A stretch of DNA of 5,613 bases from Nocardioidaceae bacterium (GTDB lineage: Bacteria; Actinomycetota; Actinomycetes; Propionibacteriales; Nocardioidaceae): NCBI GenBank assembly GCA_013693815.1, contig CP059259.1, positions 521,589 to 527,201 on the forward strand, given 5' to 3'. Below, piece by piece: positions 1 to 5,124 of this stretch. The notes under the pieces were generated by a model that saw nothing but the letters and a program-made list of their open reading frames with translations, searched no databases and was not told where the DNA came from. The translations under genes and the position numbers were made by a program. Position 1 is the stretch's first letter, and every line of letters starts with the position of its first letter.

Positions 1-75
1 CGACGTCAATCCCAGGTCATCACCTGGCAGTTCCCGCGTTTGTACGGCGTACTGCTGGACAGCCCCAGTTCATGA
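1..75 (+). CDS. C-terminal end of probable DUF1800 family protein (partial)
   Basis: Frame 1 is open from the left edge and ends at the TGA at 73-75, giving 24 residues that include WQFPRLYGVLLDSP. This resembles the C-terminal end of actinobacterial DUF1800 proteins, where an aromatic/Pro-Arg helix precedes a 'LLDSP' or 'ASPE' type ending. The stop lies 14 bases before the start of the DUF1501 gene, and DUF1800 and DUF1501 genes are very commonly adjacent in this order, which is the main support. DUF1800 proteins are generally secreted and have no firmly established reaction. Only the tail is visible, so family assignment rests on a short motif plus context; the two other forward frames give no recognisable peptide. 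Confidence 0.6.
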   Translation, partial: RRQSQVITWQFPRLYGVLLDSPSS

Positions 76-89
76 GTAGGTAGGCGGAG

Positions 90-1364
90 ATGGCACAGAC
101 GCCAGAATGTTGTGAGGAGTACACCCGGCGCTCGGGGCTGTCTCGTCGAGGTTTCCTAGGCGGTGTGGCCGCGGCCGGTGGTGTTGCGGTCACCTCACGA
201 GTGATCGGTGACACCGTTCTGCAGGCCGCCTATGGTGCCCCGCCGGGAGGCAACGTCTTGGTGGTGCTGAGCTTCCGCGGCGGCATCGACGGCCTCGGGG
301 TCGTGGTGCCGCATGCCGACCCCGCCTACGCAGCTGCTCGCCCGACCCTGAAGGTCCCGACAGCCAGCCTGATCTGTGCCGATGCCCAGTTCGGATTGCA
401 CCCGCAGATGCAGCCGCTGCAGTGGGCCTGGGACGCTGGAGAGTTCGCCGCGGTGAACGCGGTCGGCCTACCCGTTCCCAACCGCTCGCATTTCCATGCC
501 ACTGAGGAGGTCGAGGATGCCGATCCCACCTCCAGCACGCGTCGCGGCTGGGTCAACCGGATGGTGGGGCTGAACCCGTCTCCGGTCGCTTACGACGTCG
601 TGTCGCTGGCCACCTCGATCCCACCCGGCATGATCGAGGGCCCGGCGCCAGGCGTCGCCGCCAACCGGCTGGCCGACATCTCCTTGGTGGCCGCCGGGAA
701 CGATCAGTGGGGACAGCGCCGCAAGACCGCCCTCAAGCGGGTATGGGGTGGAGCCACCGGTCCGCTCGCCGCAGGCTGGAAGGCGACCCTGGGCACTGTC
801 GACACCATCGAGCCGATCGCCTCGGCTACCTATACCCCGGCCGTCACCTACCCCACGGCCTGGCCCGGCGGTGACTTGTCGAACGCGCTGAAGGATGCCG
901 CGCGACTGATCAAGGCCGACATCGGCACCCAGGTGATCACCGTCGACTTCGGCGGTTGGGACATGCACGGTGGTTACGGGCGCCTCGAGTGGGGCGCGAT
1001 GCAGTCCTACTTGGGCGCCTTTGCCAAGAGCATGAGCGCCTTCCTGCAGGACCTGGGCGATCTGCGCAGCCGGGTGACCGTCGCCACCATCAGCGAGTTC
1101 GGGCGGCGCCTGGAGGAGAATGGAAGTGGCGGGCTCGACCACGGCTGGGGAAACGTGATGCTTCTGTTCGGAGCCGGAGTCAAGGGTGGTCAATACCACG
1201 GGACCTGGCCCGGACTGTCCCACGGCAGCAAACGCGACGACGACCTCAAGGTCACCACCGACTATCGGCAGGTCCTGGGTGAGATCGTGAGCAAGCGACT
1301 GGACAAGAGCGTGTCGAAGGTGTTCCCCGGCGCCAGTTACCCCGCGATCGGTGTCTTGAACTGA
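90..1364 (+). CDS. Tat-exported DUF1501 family protein
   Basis: A 424-residue protein, a normal length for DUF1501, a family with an alkaline-phosphatase/sulfatase-like fold and no settled substrate. The N-terminus carries a twin-arginine signal: S18-R-R-G-F-L-G24, then an Ala/Gly/Val-rich segment, with likely cleavage near A-Y-G-A50. It should therefore be folded in the cytoplasm and exported by Tat. Family landmarks follow in order: FRGGIDGL (62-69), VVPHADPAY, LHPQMQPL, NRSHFHATE (from 131), GGWDMHGGY (288-296), TISEFGRR (333-340), and DHGWGN (350-355) followed by a GG(Q)YHGTWPGL segment; the C-terminus has the usual TDYRQVLGEIV. The Asp/His residues at 291, 293, 350 and 351 are plausible metal or active-site ligands by analogy only. 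The start is the ATG preceded directly by the purine-rich AGGCGGAG at 82-89. It probably forms an operon with the upstream DUF1800 gene. Two cysteines (C7, C8) ahead of the RR motif are unusual but probably removed with the signal. Confidence 0.93.
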   Translation: MAQTPECCEEYTRRSGLSRRGFLGGVAAAGGVAVTSRVIGDTVLQAAYGAPPGGNVLVVLSFRGGIDGLGVVVPHADPAYAAARPTLKVPTASLICADAQFGLHPQMQPLQWAWDAGEFAAVNAVGLPVPNRSHFHATEEVEDADPTSSTRRGWVNRMVGLNPSPVAYDVVSLATSIPPGMIEGPAPGVAANRLADISLVAAGNDQWGQRRKTALKRVWGGATGPLAAGWKATLGTVDTIEPIASATYTPAVTYPTAWPGGDLSNALKDAARLIKADIGTQVITVDFGGWDMHGGYGRLEWGAMQSYLGAFAKSMSAFLQDLGDLRSRVTVATISEFGRRLEENGSGGLDHGWGNVMLLFGAGVKGGQYHGTWPGLSHGSKRDDDLKVTTDYRQVLGEIVSKRLDKSVSKVFPGASYPAIGVLN

Positions 1365-1414
1365 TCAAGAGCCCTTCGGGCCGACTTTCCCAGGGTTGTC
1401 CGGCGGAGCTTGGA

Positions 1415-1503
1415 GCCGCTTAGGGGTGGTCCGGGTTCGTCCGGCACCTGTCTCGGGCAAGACGCCTGAGTGAACCTTTGTGATCCACCTCTACCTAAGC
1501 GGC
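1415..1503. repeat. Bulged inverted repeat, candidate structured RNA element
   Basis: A perfect 10-base arm GCCGCTTAGG (1415-1424) is matched by CCTAAGCGGC (1494-1503). The pairing continues as GGTGG (1425-1429) with CCACC (1485-1489) after a 4-base bulge TCTA on the right, giving 15 base pairs. The 55-base interior can form two small hairpins: CCGG/CCGG around 1431-1444 and GTCT/AGAC around 1450-1463. It lies in the 296 gene-free bases between the DUF1501 gene and the cold-shock gene, upstream of the best csp -10 candidate. There is no T-run for a terminator, no target-site duplication for a mobile element, and no match to a riboswitch class that I recognise. Strand and function are unknown. 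Confidence 0.45.
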
Positions 1504-1513
1504 GCAATGTTGG

Positions 1514-1519
1514 TAGGGT
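1514..1519 (+). promoter_or_regulatory. Candidate -10 element for the cold-shock gene
   Basis: TAGGGT, preceded by TTGG, fits the actinobacterial TANNNT -10 pattern. No convincing -35 hexamer is visible 16-19 bases upstream, which is common in this phylum. Transcription would start near 1526 and give a leader of about 135 bases, in keeping with the long leaders of cold-shock mRNAs. This is the best candidate in the gap but is not proven. Confidence 0.35.
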
Positions 1520-1623
1520 CAGAACTGCATCTCGTGCACCCAGCAGGTCAGGTTCCAGCAAGTTTGTCCCATGGGGCTTCTCGTGGGGGCTCGACGTACC
1601 GCACGCGATGTGGATTCGCCGAC

Positions 1624-1642
1624 GTGGCGGGTCCTGCCCCAC
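1624..1642 (+). promoter_or_regulatory. Leader hairpin abutting the csp ribosome binding site
   Basis: GTGG-C-GG (1624-1630) can pair with CCCCAC (1637-1642) as a six-pair stem with one bulged C, ending one base before the Shine-Dalgarno AAAGGAG (1643-1649). The 3' arm (GCCCCA, 1636-1641) could instead pair with TGGGGC at 1572-1577, so two mutually exclusive folds are possible. This would suit temperature-dependent control of ribosome access, as known for E. coli cspA, but the fold here is only inferred from base pairing. Confidence 0.3.
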
Positions 1643-1660
1643 AAAGGAGAGAAACCCAGC

Positions 1661-1864
1661 ATGGCAACCGGCACAGTGAAGTGGTTCAACGCAGAGAAGG
1701 GCTTCGGCTTCATCGCCCAGGACGGCGGTGGTGACGACGTATTCGTCCACTACTCAGCGATCCAGATGAGCGGCTACAAGTCGCTCGAGGAGAACCAGAA
1801 GGTGGAGTTCGAGGTCACCCAGGGTCCCAAGGGCCCCCAGGCTGAGAACGTCCGCAACGCCTGA
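1661..1864 (+). CDS. cspA: Cold-shock domain protein (CspA family)
   Basis: A 67-residue single cold-shock domain, the standard length for bacterial CspA proteins. These are small cytoplasmic OB-fold proteins that bind single-stranded RNA and DNA and melt mRNA structure at low temperature. The N-terminus [10 protein letters not shown] is typical; RNP1 is K13-G-F-G-F-I18 and RNP2 is V27-F-V-H30, with the usual aromatic surface (W8, F9, F15, F17, F28, H30, Y31). The C-terminal half, [24 protein letters not shown], is characteristic of actinobacterial members. The start is the ATG with AAAGGAG 11 bases upstream. An in-frame ATG at 1571 would add 30 residues but has no good ribosome binding site and breaks the family's N-terminus. 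The gene is monocistronic: a long leader precedes it and a strong terminator follows 20 bases after the stop. Confidence 0.97.
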   Translation: MATGTVKWFNAEKGFGFIAQDGGGDDVFVHYSAIQMSGYKSLEENQKVEFEVTQGPKGPQAENVRNA

Positions 1865-1884
1865 GCAACCTGCTCAACGGCTTT

Positions 1885-1922
1885 GTCGCCCCCGGGTCCA
1901 AACCCGGGGGCGACTGTTGTTC
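1885..1922 (+). terminator. Strong intrinsic terminator after csp
   Basis: A perfect 13-bp stem (1885-1897 with 1902-1914; arms GTCGCCCCCGGGT and ACCCGGGGGCGAC) closes a CCAA loop, followed by the moderately T-rich TGTTGTTC. It begins 20 bases after the csp stop codon and separates that gene from the phosphate operon. The arms are near-symmetric, but the opposite strand has no gene nearby to terminate. Confidence 0.9.
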
Positions 1923-1942
1923 TGAGACCTCCGAACATGGCC

Positions 1943-1948
1943 TAGGCT
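1943..1948 (+). promoter_or_regulatory. Candidate -10 element for the DUF47-pit operon
   Basis: TAGGCT fits TANNNT and lies between the csp terminator and the GTG start at 1986, giving a leader of about 30 bases. TTCTGA at 1920-1925 is a weak -35 candidate at 17-base spacing. No Pho-box-like direct repeats are recognisable here. A promoter is required in this short interval because of the strong terminator; the exact hexamer is a guess. Confidence 0.35.
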
Positions 1949-1985
1949 TGCTCCCGGTCCATCACGTTCTACTCAGGAGTGCCAC

Positions 1986-2603
1986 GTGGCCTTGCGCTTC
2001 CGGCCGACCGACAACTCGTTCTACGACCTGTTCGCTGAATCCGCGCAGCACCTGGTTCTAGGCGCCGGCCTGTTGGCCGAGATGCTGGCCGACGGGAGCG
2101 ACAGGAAAGCGATCGCGGCTCGGATGCGCGATGCCGAACACGATGCCGACGAGACCACGCATGCCATCGTTCGCCGGGTCAACACCACGTTCGTGACCCC
2201 GATCGACCGCGAGGACATCTACGCGCTGGCCTCCGGGCTCGACGACATCATGGACTTCATGGACGAGACCGTCGACATGGTCCTGCTGTACGAGGTCGAG
2301 AAGTTCCCCAAGGAGTTCGCCAACCAGGTCGAGGTCATCCAGCGCTGTGCGGAGCTCACTGTCGAGGCGATGCCCAAGTTGCGCTCCATGGGCGACCTGG
2401 AGGAGTACTGGATAGAGATCAACCGCCTGGAGAATGCCGGTGACAAGTCGTACCGCCGGATCCTCGCCAAACTCTTCAGCGGCTCCTACGAGGCGTTGGA
2501 AGTGCTCAAACTGAAGGACATCGTCGACTCCCTCGAAGCGGCGATCGATGCATTCGAGCGCGTCGCGAACATCGTCGAGCAGATCGCGGTCAAGGAGTCA
2601 TAG
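1986..2603 (+). CDS. DUF47 family PhoU-like protein, Pit accessory protein
   Basis: A 205-residue all-helical cytoplasmic protein of the DUF47 (PhoU-like) family, whose genes typically sit directly before Pit phosphate transporters. It is thought to modulate or assist phosphate uptake, by analogy with PhoU. Visible landmarks are E51-H-D-A-D55 and D86-D-I-M-D90, corresponding to the paired acidic metal-binding motifs of the PhoU fold; TPIDREDI (71-78); and the C-terminal helix with KDIVDSLEAAIDAFERVANIVE, characteristic of DUF47. Length is typical. The start is GTG at 1986, preceded by AGGAG at 1975-1979. The end of the coding sequence itself carries AAGGAG (2592-2597), which serves as the ribosome binding site for the permease gene that follows, so the two are almost certainly co-transcribed and translationally linked. 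Confidence 0.93.
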   Translation: MALRFRPTDNSFYDLFAESAQHLVLGAGLLAEMLADGSDRKAIAARMRDAEHDADETTHAIVRRVNTTFVTPIDREDIYALASGLDDIMDFMDETVDMVLLYEVEKFPKEFANQVEVIQRCAELTVEAMPKLRSMGDLEEYWIEINRLENAGDKSYRRILAKLFSGSYEALEVLKLKDIVDSLEAAIDAFERVANIVEQIAVKES

Positions 2604-2607
2604 CCGC

Positions 2608-3636
2608 GTGACTGCCAGCATCATCATCGTCATCGCGGTGGTCGTCGTCGCCTTGGCGTTCGATTACACCAACGGTTTCCACGATGCGGCCAATGCGATC
2701 GCGACCTCGGTCTCGACACGAGCGCTGACCCCGCGGGTGGCCCTGGTGATCGCGGCGGTGATGAATTTCATCGGCGCGCTTCTGGGGCAACAGGTCGCCC
2801 ATACGGTGGCCGATACGATCACGACGCCCCAAGGCAATACCGGCCTGGTGATCGTGATGGCGGGTCTGCTGGGGGCGATCACCTGGAACCTCATCACCTG
2901 GTATTTCGGGTTGCCCTCCTCTTCCTCGCATGCCTTGATCGGTGGCTTGGTCGGTGCCGCGTTGGCTGCGATGGCAGTGGTATCCGATGCCGATGTCGGC
3001 GTGCACTGGCAGACCATCGTGGACAAGGTGATCATCCCGATGGTGGCCTCTCCGCTGGCCGGATTCGTGATGGCCTTCCTGGTGATGCTCGCGATCATGT
3101 GGATCTTCCGCAAAGCCAACCCGCACCGCATCAACCGCGGCTTCCGCTACGCCCAGACCTTGTCTGCGGCAGGGCTTGCGCTCGGCCACGGACTTCAGGA
3201 CGCTCAGAAGACCATGGGCGTGATCTTCTTGGCGCTGGTCGCCGGTGGTCATGCCAGCGCCGGGGATGACCTCCCGCTCTGGGTGGTGCTCGCGGCCGCG
3301 ACAGCGATCTCGGCAGGGACGTACGCGGGTGGCTGGCGAATCATGCGCACTCTGGGCAGGCGCATCATCCACCTGGACCCGGCTCGCGGCTTCGCAGCGG
3401 AGGCGGTCGCCAGCGGCGTGCTCTACGTGGCTGCGATCGGCTTCCATGCCCCGATCTCGACGACGCACACGATCACTTCGGCGATCATGGGCTCAGGAGC
3501 CACCAAGAGACTCTCAGCAGTGCGCTGGGGCGTGGCGCGCAGCATTGTGACTGCCTGGGTGCTCACCTTCCCCGCGGCTGGCGCGGTGGCAGCGATCGTC
3601 TACTGGATCTGCCACTTCCTGTTCCAACTGCCCTGA
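2608..3636 (+). CDS. pit: Inorganic phosphate transporter, Pit/PiT family
   Basis: A 342-residue inner-membrane permease of the PiT family (PF01384), which takes up phosphate, usually as a metal-phosphate complex, driven by an ion gradient. The two inverted halves each show the family signature: FDYTNGFHDAANAIA (18-32) and GHGLQDAQKTMG (193-204). Other landmarks are GLPSSSSHALIGG (from 101), PISTTHT (282-288) and IMGSGATKRLSAVRWG. Long hydrophobic segments fit about eight to ten membrane helices. It is shorter than E. coli PitA because it lacks the large central loop, as in many actinobacterial members. The start chosen is GTG at 2608, 10 bases after AAGGAG; an ATG at 2548 would add 20 Ser/Arg-rich residues inside the DUF47 gene and is unlikely. 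No terminator is evident after the stop. The second-half motif has Gln197 where Asn is usual in the family as I recall it. Confidence 0.95.
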   Translation: MTASIIIVIAVVVVALAFDYTNGFHDAANAIATSVSTRALTPRVALVIAAVMNFIGALLGQQVAHTVADTITTPQGNTGLVIVMAGLLGAITWNLITWYFGLPSSSSHALIGGLVGAALAAMAVVSDADVGVHWQTIVDKVIIPMVASPLAGFVMAFLVMLAIMWIFRKANPHRINRGFRYAQTLSAAGLALGHGLQDAQKTMGVIFLALVAGGHASAGDDLPLWVVLAAATAISAGTYAGGWRIMRTLGRRIIHLDPARGFAAEAVASGVLYVAAIGFHAPISTTHTITSAIMGSGATKRLSAVRWGVARSIVTAWVLTFPAAGAVAAIVYWICHFLFQLP

Positions 3637-3705
3637 TAGCCGGGCTCCGATAGGCGCTGCGCTAAACGGTCAAGCCGAGCAGACAGCGTGTGCGCCGCCT
3701 CTCCC

Positions 3706-3711
3706 TATAAT
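3706..3711 (+). promoter_or_regulatory. Perfect TATAAT -10 element of the LLM oxidoreductase gene
   Basis: TATAAT is an exact sigma-70/SigA -10 consensus in GC-rich surroundings, 33 bases before the ATG at 3744. No good -35 is seen at 16-19 bases upstream, suggesting that an activator or the strong -10 alone is enough. Its last bases overlap the palindrome at 3710-3725. Confidence 0.65.
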
Positions 3712-3725
3712 TGATGCATATCAAT
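3710..3725. promoter_or_regulatory. Palindromic operator candidate at the LLM gene start site
   Basis: ATTGAT-GCAT-ATCAAT has perfect 6-base inverted arms around a 4-base centre (16 bases in all). It begins within the -10 element and covers the expected transcription start, the classic position for a repressor. The arm sequence and spacing resemble operators of MarR-family regulators that control catabolic genes, but no regulator gene lies in the window. Confidence 0.5.
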
Positions 3726-3743
3726 CGGAGGAAAGAGGACTTG

Positions 3744-4754
3744 ATGGCGCTTTCATTCGGGCTGGCACTCATGAATGACTTTCCTCCCGATGTGGTTCCC
3801 GCTGATCGAATCGGGATGCTGCGTGAGCAGACCCACGTCGCCAGTGAGTCGGGAATATCCTCGGTCTGGGTGCTCCAGCACTACCTCGGCAGTATGCCGA
3901 CGCTCCAGCCGGTTCCGCTATTGGCCGCGCTCGCTGAGCACGCGGGTCAGATGCAACTCGGGACGAACATGTTCATCCTCCCGCTCCGCCACCCTGTCGA
4001 CGTAGCCGAGGATTTCGCCACCTTGGACCATCTTTGTGGCGGTCGGGCGATAGCCGGCTTCGGAATGGGATACCGCGAGAACGAGTTCGCCTCCTTCGGA
4101 ATTCCGATGGATGACCGAGTGAGTCGCTACGAGGAGTCCATCGCGATCATCCGATCGCTGTGGAGCGGCGATGCTATCTCTTTCAGTGGCAAGCACTTCT
4201 CGATCGCCGATCAGCGAATCAGTTTGCCGCCGGTGCAAGGTGGTGGCCCACGGATATGGGTGGGGGCCGGGCCGCACAAGGCCGGTGCGCATCGTGCTGC
4301 TCGACTTGGCGATGCCTGGATAGTTCCGCCCCATGTCGCGTCTGACAAGTTGGCCGTCGTGCTCGGGTACTACCGCGCTGAGCGGGAGCGGCTTGGTCGC
4401 GGGCCGTCTGAGTTGGTGGTGCGCCGAGAGCTCGTCCTCGACCACGACAAAGAGCGTGCTCGGGCCATTGGGATCGAGGCTCGTGGCGCGCTCACTCGCA
4501 AGTATGCCGAGTACAACGCTCCTCAGCAGGGCGATGCCTACAAGCATCTCGCTGGAGACAAGGCCGCTGAGGGCGTCGCGGATGCTGCCTATCTCTTCAC
4601 CGATCCCGCGGGGGCGGTGGCCGCGCTCGAGAAACTGAGAGAACAGGGTTTGACTTACGTCGTTTTACGCGCGCAGTGGTACGGCCTTGGTCAAGATCAG
4701 GTGCTCCGAACCTTGCAGCTGTTCAAAGACGAGGTTCTGCCGCACTTTCAATGA
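3744..4754 (+). CDS. LLM class flavin- or F420-dependent oxidoreductase
   Basis: A 336-residue protein with the luciferase-like monooxygenase TIM-barrel fold (PF00296), a family of cytoplasmic FMN- or F420-dependent oxidoreductases and monooxygenases. Visible features are the N-terminal strand FGLAL (5-9); ASESGISSVWVLQHY (33-47); LGTNMFILPLRHPV (72-85); FATLDHLCGGRAIAGFGMGYRENEF (ending at 115), where the Gly-rich turn normally contacts the cofactor phosphate; RYEESIAIIRSLW; and GGPRIWVGAG with a following RAARLGDAW helix. Length is normal. Whether it uses FMN with a reductase or F420 cannot be decided from these motifs. The start is ATG 3744, with AGAGG (3734-3738) and GGAGG (3727-3731) upstream; TTG at 3741 is an alternative, and the upstream in-frame TTG 3711/ATG 3714 would place the start on the promoter. 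It has its own promoter and operator, and leads the cluster that continues with ferredoxin, SnoaL-like and aldehyde dehydrogenase genes. Confidence 0.9.
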   Translation: MALSFGLALMNDFPPDVVPADRIGMLREQTHVASESGISSVWVLQHYLGSMPTLQPVPLLAALAEHAGQMQLGTNMFILPLRHPVDVAEDFATLDHLCGGRAIAGFGMGYRENEFASFGIPMDDRVSRYEESIAIIRSLWSGDAISFSGKHFSIADQRISLPPVQGGGPRIWVGAGPHKAGAHRAARLGDAWIVPPHVASDKLAVVLGYYRAERERLGRGPSELVVRRELVLDHDKERARAIGIEARGALTRKYAEYNAPQQGDAYKHLAGDKAAEGVADAAYLFTDPAGAVAALEKLREQGLTYVVLRAQWYGLGQDQVLRTLQLFKDEVLPHFQ

Positions 4755-4803
4755 GCTCTGCCGCAATCCGGCTGAGTGGCGGGCTTGTTGACCGGGCGGC
4801 TTC

Positions 4804-4832
4804 TTGACATGTATTTATGACAATGATTATCT
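4804..4832 (+). promoter_or_regulatory. Candidate promoter of the ferredoxin operon
   Basis: TTGACA at 4804-4809 is a perfect -35 hexamer in an AT-rich island within GC-rich DNA. The -10 is less clear: TTATCT (4827-4832) has ideal 17-base spacing but poor consensus, and GATTAT (4825-4830) is better in sequence but at 15 bases. The poor -10 suggests activation or tight control. Transcription would start near 4838-4840, leaving a leader of about 70 bases. Confidence 0.55.
4818..4832. promoter_or_regulatory. Fur-family-like 7-1-7 box in the ferredoxin promoter
   Basis: TGACAAT-G-ATTATCT matches the TGATAAT-N-ATTATCA pattern of Fur-family boxes at 12 of 14 arm positions and lies between the -35 and the -10 region. 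An ATGACA hexamer occurs at 4817-4822 and again at 4836-4841. In AT-rich promoter DNA such a match can arise by chance, so this is a candidate only. Confidence 0.25.
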
Positions 4833-4839
4833 GTAATGA

Positions 4840-4856
4840 CACTGGGTGTTCCAGTG
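4840..4856. promoter_or_regulatory. Palindromic operator candidate over the ferredoxin operon start
   Basis: CACTGG-GTGTT-CCAGTG has perfect 6-base inverted arms with a 5-base centre, just downstream of the predicted -10 and spanning the expected transcription start. That position suits a TetR- or GntR-type repressor. The sequence matches no operator that I recognise and differs from the palindrome at the LLM gene. Confidence 0.45.
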
Positions 4857-4911
4857 CCCGATAGAGCCACCCCGGTCGCCGTGGCCGGGTTGATCATTGA
4901 GGAAGGCGCAG

Positions 4912-5124
4912 ATGGCCCCCAAACTCGTCATCGAGGAGTTCATTCGCTGTACAGGGCATGGTCGCTGCTACAGCGAAGCGCCAGACCTCCTCGACTATGA
5001 CGACGAGGGCTTCGTGTCCGTCCGGCACGCTCCTATGGAATTCACCGAGGCGGATCGAGAGGATGCCAAGGCGGCGGTCCGCGCATGTCCGGAGCGGGCA
5101 CTGAGCATCGTCGAGGAGGACTGA
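4912..5124 (+). CDS. Small ferredoxin with CxxHxxC...CP motif (P450-type)
   Basis: A 70-residue acidic ferredoxin. Its cluster ligands are C13-T-G-H16-G-R-C19 and C59-P60, so His16 stands where a fourth Cys would be in a [4Fe-4S] ferredoxin. Ferredoxins with CXX?XXC(X)nCP motifs are typical of actinobacteria, usually hold a [3Fe-4S] cluster and commonly pass electrons to cytochrome P450s. The flanking residues (LVIEEFIRCTGHGRC, SEAPDLLDYDDEGFV, AVRACPERALSI) follow that family closely, and the length is standard. The start is ATG 4912 behind GAGGAAGG (4899-4906); an in-frame TTG at 4897 overlaps this ribosome binding site and is rejected. The stop TGA overlaps the ATG of the next gene by one base, so the two are translationally coupled. 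No P450 or reductase gene is inside the window, so the partner must lie beyond it. Confidence 0.93.
   Translation: MAPKLVIEEFIRCTGHGRCYSEAPDLLDYDDEGFVSVRHAPMEFTEADREDAKAAVRACPERALSIVEED

Noticed and set aside
468..1223. Long open frame on the minus strand opposite the DUF1501 gene
   Set aside because: Its product is low-complexity with no recognisable domain; the plus strand has clear DUF1501 motifs throughout, and such shadows are usual in GC-rich DNA.
1371..1381. GCCC-TTC-GGGC hairpin just after the DUF1501 stop as a terminator
   Set aside because: Only four base pairs and no T-run; too weak to call.
1431..1450. GGTTCGTCC-like segment resembling a tRNA T-arm
   Set aside because: The loop is the wrong size and there is no acceptor stem, anticodon arm or D-arm around it.
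1415..1503. Inverted repeat as the ends of a miniature transposable element
   Set aside because: No flanking target-site duplication, and the arms are internal-stem-like with an asymmetric bulge.
1571..1660. In-frame upstream ATG extending the cold-shock protein by 30 residues
   Set aside because: No good ribosome binding site, whereas ATG 1661 has AAAGGAG and gives the conserved family N-terminus.
2548..2607. ATG start for the Pit gene inside the DUF47 gene
   Set aside because: It would add a Ser/Arg-rich stretch unlike the family; GTG 2608 has a well-spaced AAGGAG and starts directly before the first membrane helix.
2590..3468. 292-residue open frame on the minus strand opposite the Pit gene
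   Set aside because: It is rich in His, Arg and Asp with no family motif, the expected antisense reading of Val/Ile/Ala membrane codons.
4836..4911. ATG at 4836 as the start of a small leader peptide
   Set aside because: It has no ribosome binding site, falls at the predicted transcription start, and runs out of frame into the ferredoxin gene without a recognisable product.
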